5,235 nucleotides of DNA, from positions 1 to 5,235 of the forward strand of contig JAGHDA010000322.1 of assembly GCA_021160185.1 (NCBI GenBank), in the 5' to 3' direction. The notes under the pieces were generated by a model that was not told the origin of the DNA, made no database searches, and saw only the letters and a program-made list of their open reading frames with translations. Each line of letters begins with the position of its first letter. Within the stretch, counting starts at the first letter, position 1. Origin of the DNA: Verrucomicrobiota bacterium (lineage in GTDB: Bacteria; Verrucomicrobiota; Verrucomicrobiia; Limisphaerales; CAZBKV01). Below, in pieces: positions 2,980 to 5,235 of the stretch. A program made the translations under genes and the position numbers.

Positions 2980-5235
2980 GTGGAACCTACAGGCGCAAAC
3001 GTCTCGATCGAAGAGGTTCTCAACCGGATGGTTGTCCCCGATCTCTGGCAGCAGGAAGCAGTAACCGCCCTGCGGGAGGGCAAAGACGTCGTCGTCCACG
3101 CCCCTACCGGCGCGGGCAAAACTCTTATCTTCGAACTTTGGACCAACAACGGGCAGCCTCACGGTCAGGCTGTCTTCACCGTCCCCACCCGCGCCTTGGC
3201 GAATGACAAACTGGCCGAATGGCGCGCCCGAGGATGGGATGTCGGCATCACCACGGGCGATCTCTCCGACAATCTGGAAGCGCCGATCATCGTAGCCACC
3301 CTGGAAACCCAAAAGCCCAGGCTCATCCGCGGCGACGGGCCCGCCCTGCTTGCCATTGACGAGTACCAAATGATCGCCGACCCCGACCGGGGGCTCAACT
3401 ACGAGATGGCCCTCGCCCTCGCTCCGGAAGAAACCCAACTCCTCCTTACCAGCGGCAGTGTGGGCAACCCGGAACATGTCGCGGAATGGCTCCGCCGCCT
3501 CGGGCGCGACGCGGTCGTAGTCCGCTCCGACTTCCGGCCAGTCCCTCTGGAAGAAGTGGACGCGGAAGCCTTGAGCGCCCGCATCCCCTCCTCCATCCGC
3601 GGCTACTGGCCGCGACTCGTCGCCAAGGCTATTGCGGAAGGACTTGCGCCCATCCTGATCTTCGCCCCTCGAAGGCAAGCGGCGGAAAAATTGGCCGTCG
3701 AATTGGCCCGAGCCCTTCCCGTGATCGACCCCCTGAAACTCTCACCCGCCCAGAAGCGCCTTGTAGGCGGGTCCCTCGCCAAGCTCCTCCGGTCTCGAAT
3801 CGCCTATCACCACAGCGGGCTCAGCTACGCGACCCGGGCGGGCGTCATCGAACCGCTTGCCAAAGCCGGCCAACTGCGTGTGGTAGTCGCCACGATGGGC
3901 CTGGCGGCGGGAATCAATTTTTCTCTCCGAAGCGTCGCCCTTGCAGGCGACTCCTACAAGCGGGACGGCGCAGAACATCCCCTCCGCCCGGATGAAATCC
4001 TCCAAATGTTCGGGCGGGCCGGCCGCCGGGGGATCGACGAAGTGGGCTACGTCATCGTCACCAACAACGGCGTGCGCCTCGTGGATGCCCACGCCTGCCA
4101 CCTGAGGCGCAACGGGATGGTGGATTGGGGCGCGTTGTTGAGTCTGATGGACGCAGCGGCAGCAGAAGGCAAGCACCCTTTCCAAGCTGCGGTGAAAGTT
4201 CAGCAGCGGCTTTTCACCGTGCGCCCGATTCCCCTTGGGATCGAGTTCTCATTGGCCCATCCTCACACCCCTTGCGGGCTGGCCACGGATTCGGAACGCT
4301 CCCGGCTCTCCAGATCCAAATACAGGGAGTTTCTCAACAGCCGGGGCGAGTGGGAGCCCTTGAGGAAAACCGAATTCCGCCCCGCCAAGGAAGTCTTGGT
4401 CTTCCCCGAAAAAGCGAGAAATCCGGGCGGGGACAACCTCTCGGAAACCTCCTGCCTTCGACCGCTCCTGAGCGATCCAAAGGCAATGGAAGCCCTTGGT
4501 TTCGGTTCGCCCAAAAAAGTGGGTGAAATCGACGGGCGGCCTGTTTACGGACGCACCGTGCGACTGGCGGAGAAAATCCGCGCTCACAGACTGCGCTTGA
4601 TGCGATGGACGCGCCGCGCCGCGGGGTGGCAAAACAGCGTAGTGGGGCTCCGATCCTGGGAAAAGCGGATTCTTCCGACCCTCCGGGCGGCGCTGAGAAA
4701 ACGGGGCATGCGCCTCCTCAAGATTCACCGGGGGCCCTCCGGGCTCTATGGGGTGATCTCTTTGGAGGATGCCTCCGTGGCCTCCACCGTGGACCGCTAC
4801 GGCGCAGCCCTTTGGCGTCCGCCCATCCGCGAATCGATCCAACCGGATTGCGCTCGGTGCCCGCTGCTCGAAAAGTGCCGGGAGTTGCCGAAACGCGCCG
4901 GCGCCGCCGCCCTCTGGAGGCGGCTCGGCCTGGTGGATGCGGACGGGACGCCGACCCGCCGTGGGAAAATCGTCAGCTTCTTCGCCCAAAGCCACGGCTT
5001 GGCCATCGCGGCGGCATTGGAGGACGCCTCCGTGGCCTCCACCGTGGACCGCTACGGCGCAGCCCTTTGGCGTCCGCCCATCCGAGAATCGATCCAACCG
5101 GCTTGCGCTCGGTGCCCGCTGCTCGAAAAGTGCCGGGAGTTGCCGAAACGCGCCGGCACCGCCGCCCTCTGGAGGCGGCTCGGCCTGGTGGATGCGGACG
5201 GGACGCCGACCCGCCGTGGGAAAATCGTCAGCTTC
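2980..5235 (+). CDS. Ski2-like superfamily 2 DEAD/DEAH-type helicase with duplicated C-terminal Cys-cluster/winged-helix module (partial)
   Basis: The frame gives 752 residues and is open at the right edge. It starts at GTG 2980, the first start after an in-frame TAG at 2914; ATG at 3028 is an alternative, and no clear Shine-Dalgarno sequence is seen. RecA-like domain 1 shows a Q-motif-like L22-W-Q-Q-E-A, Walker A A41-P-T-G-A-G-K-T48, motif Ia P69-T-R-A-L-A, T92-G-D94, motif II D127-E-Y-Q130 (an unusual DExQ form) and motif III T157-S-G-S160. RecA domain 2 shows I224-L-I-F-A-P, H277-H-S-G-L281, motif V A304-T-M-G-L-A-A-G-I-N-F and motif VI Q342-M-F-G-R-A-G-R-R-G351. The H-H-S-G-L and A-T-x-x-L-A-x-G-I-N-F elements point to the Ski2/Hel308/Mtr4 group of ATP-dependent 3'-5' DNA or RNA helicases; the substrate here is unknown. 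Residues 370-600 are not recognised. The end holds C624-x2-C-x5-C633 and a winged-helix-like segment (645-682), repeated from residue 680. Confidence 0.92.
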   Translation, partial: MEPTGANVSIEEVLNRMVVPDLWQQEAVTALREGKDVVVHAPTGAGKTLIFELWTNNGQPHGQAVFTVPTRALANDKLAEWRARGWDVGITTGDLSDNLEAPIIVATLETQKPRLIRGDGPALLAIDEYQMIADPDRGLNYEMALALAPEETQLLLTSGSVGNPEHVAEWLRRLGRDAVVVRSDFRPVPLEEVDAEALSARIPSSIRGYWPRLVAKAIAEGLAPILIFAPRRQAAEKLAVELARALPVIDPLKLSPAQKRLVGGSLAKLLRSRIAYHHSGLSYATRAGVIEPLAKAGQLRVVVATMGLAAGINFSLRSVALAGDSYKRDGAEHPLRPDEILQMFGRAGRRGIDEVGYVIVTNNGVRLVDAHACHLRRNGMVDWGALLSLMDAAAAEGKHPFQAAVKVQQRLFTVRPIPLGIEFSLAHPHTPCGLATDSERSRLSRSKYREFLNSRGEWEPLRKTEFRPAKEVLVFPEKARNPGGDNLSETSCLRPLLSDPKAMEALGFGSPKKVGEIDGRPVYGRTVRLAEKIRAHRLRLMRWTRRAAGWQNSVVGLRSWEKRILPTLRAALRKRGMRLLKIHRGPSGLYGVISLEDASVASTVDRYGAALWRPPIRESIQPDCARCPLLEKCRELPKRAGAAALWRRLGLVDADGTPTRRGKIVSFFAQSHGLAIAAALEDASVASTVDRYGAALWRPPIRESIQPACARCPLLEKCRELPKRAGTAALWRRLGLVDADGTPTRRGKIVSF
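4762..5016 (+). repeat. Tandem repeat copy 1 (255 bp, 85 codons) in helicase C-terminus
   Basis: This is the first copy of a direct repeat with a period of 255 bp, exactly 85 codons, so the frame is kept. The unit runs from L-E-D-A-S-V-A-S-T-V-D-R-Y (from residue 595) through the Cys-x2-Cys-x5-Cys cluster (C624, C627, C633) and the segment L-W-R-R-L-G-L-V-D-A-D-G-T-P-T-R-R-G-K, ending in F-A-Q-S-H-G-L-A-I-A-A-A. The shared 8-mer TTGGAGGA at both unit starts (4762 and 5017) is a plausible microhomology for the duplication. Confidence 0.97.
5017..5235 (+). repeat. Tandem repeat copy 2 (219 bp visible, cut by window end)
   Basis: The second copy matches copy 1 at 215 of 219 positions by direct reading. 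The four differences are GAT/GAC (silent, Asp), CGC/CGA (silent, Arg), GAT/GCT (Asp623 to Ala708) and GCC/ACC (Ala642 to Thr727). All three cysteines are retained (C709, C712, C718). The window ends before this copy is complete, so whether a third copy or a unique C-terminus follows cannot be seen. Confidence 0.96.

Noticed and set aside
2972..2987. Second parS-like sequence TACTTCCCGTGGAACC overlapping the helicase GTG start
   Set aside because: It keeps the CGTGGAAC half but differs from the perfect site at 5 of 16 positions and is not palindromic. It is probably chance.
2874..3149. 92-residue N-terminal extension of MnmG from an upstream ATG
   Set aside because: Family similarity starts just after ATG 2873. 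The extension overlaps the helicase gene and its Walker A region on the other strand and lacks any MnmG feature.
1425..3206. 593-codon open frame on the plus strand, antisense to most of mnmG and running into the helicase start
   Set aside because: It lies opposite a clearly conserved mnmG, has low-complexity Arg/Pro-rich composition and no recognisable motif. Long antisense frames are common in GC-rich coding DNA.
4249..5097. 282-codon open frame on the minus strand opposite the helicase C-terminus, with an internal repeat
   Set aside because: The repeat only mirrors the sense-strand duplication. The sense frame has helicase motifs and continuous coding logic, and the antisense product resembles nothing.

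Overview
The window looks like a chromosomal segment of a GC-rich Gram-negative-type bacterium. A Verrucomicrobiota/PVC-type lineage is my best guess, from the overall protein style, a twin-arginine-exported protein of no familiar family, and weak or absent Shine-Dalgarno sequences before two of the three genes. That placement is an inference. No RNA genes, insertion sequences or CRISPR arrays are visible.

Layout: (1) 1-684, minus strand, is the N-terminal 228 residues of a protein with a Tat signal peptide, cut by the left edge. (2) 685-962 is an intergenic stretch with three hairpins in the 3' region of mnmG and no convincing intrinsic terminator. (3) 963-2873, minus strand, is a complete mnmG (gidA), which encodes the FAD subunit of the MnmE-MnmG tRNA wobble-uridine modification enzyme. 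(4) 2874-2979 is a short divergent promoter region with a strong purine/pyrimidine strand bias. (5) 2980-5235, plus strand, is a large Ski2-like superfamily 2 helicase, open at the right edge, which ends in a 255-bp in-frame tandem duplication.

The most notable signal is a perfect palindromic parS site (TGTTCCACGTGGAACA, 2152-2167) inside the mnmG reading frame. It encodes Met-Phe-His-Val-Glu-His within a surface-type insertion that E. coli MnmG lacks. parS is the loading site for the chromosome-partitioning protein ParB and normally lies near the replication origin, where mnmG is often found too. The usual neighbours (mnmE, rsmG, parA, parB) are not in this window, so the origin-proximal location is inferred from the site.

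The second notable signal is the helicase C-terminus. An 85-residue module with a Cys-x2-Cys-x5-Cys cluster and a winged-helix-like segment is present twice in tandem at about 98% DNA identity, and the window ends inside the second copy. The three genes have no evident shared pathway. mnmG and the helicase diverge from a common upstream region, and the exported protein lies downstream of mnmG on the same strand with its own ribosome binding site.
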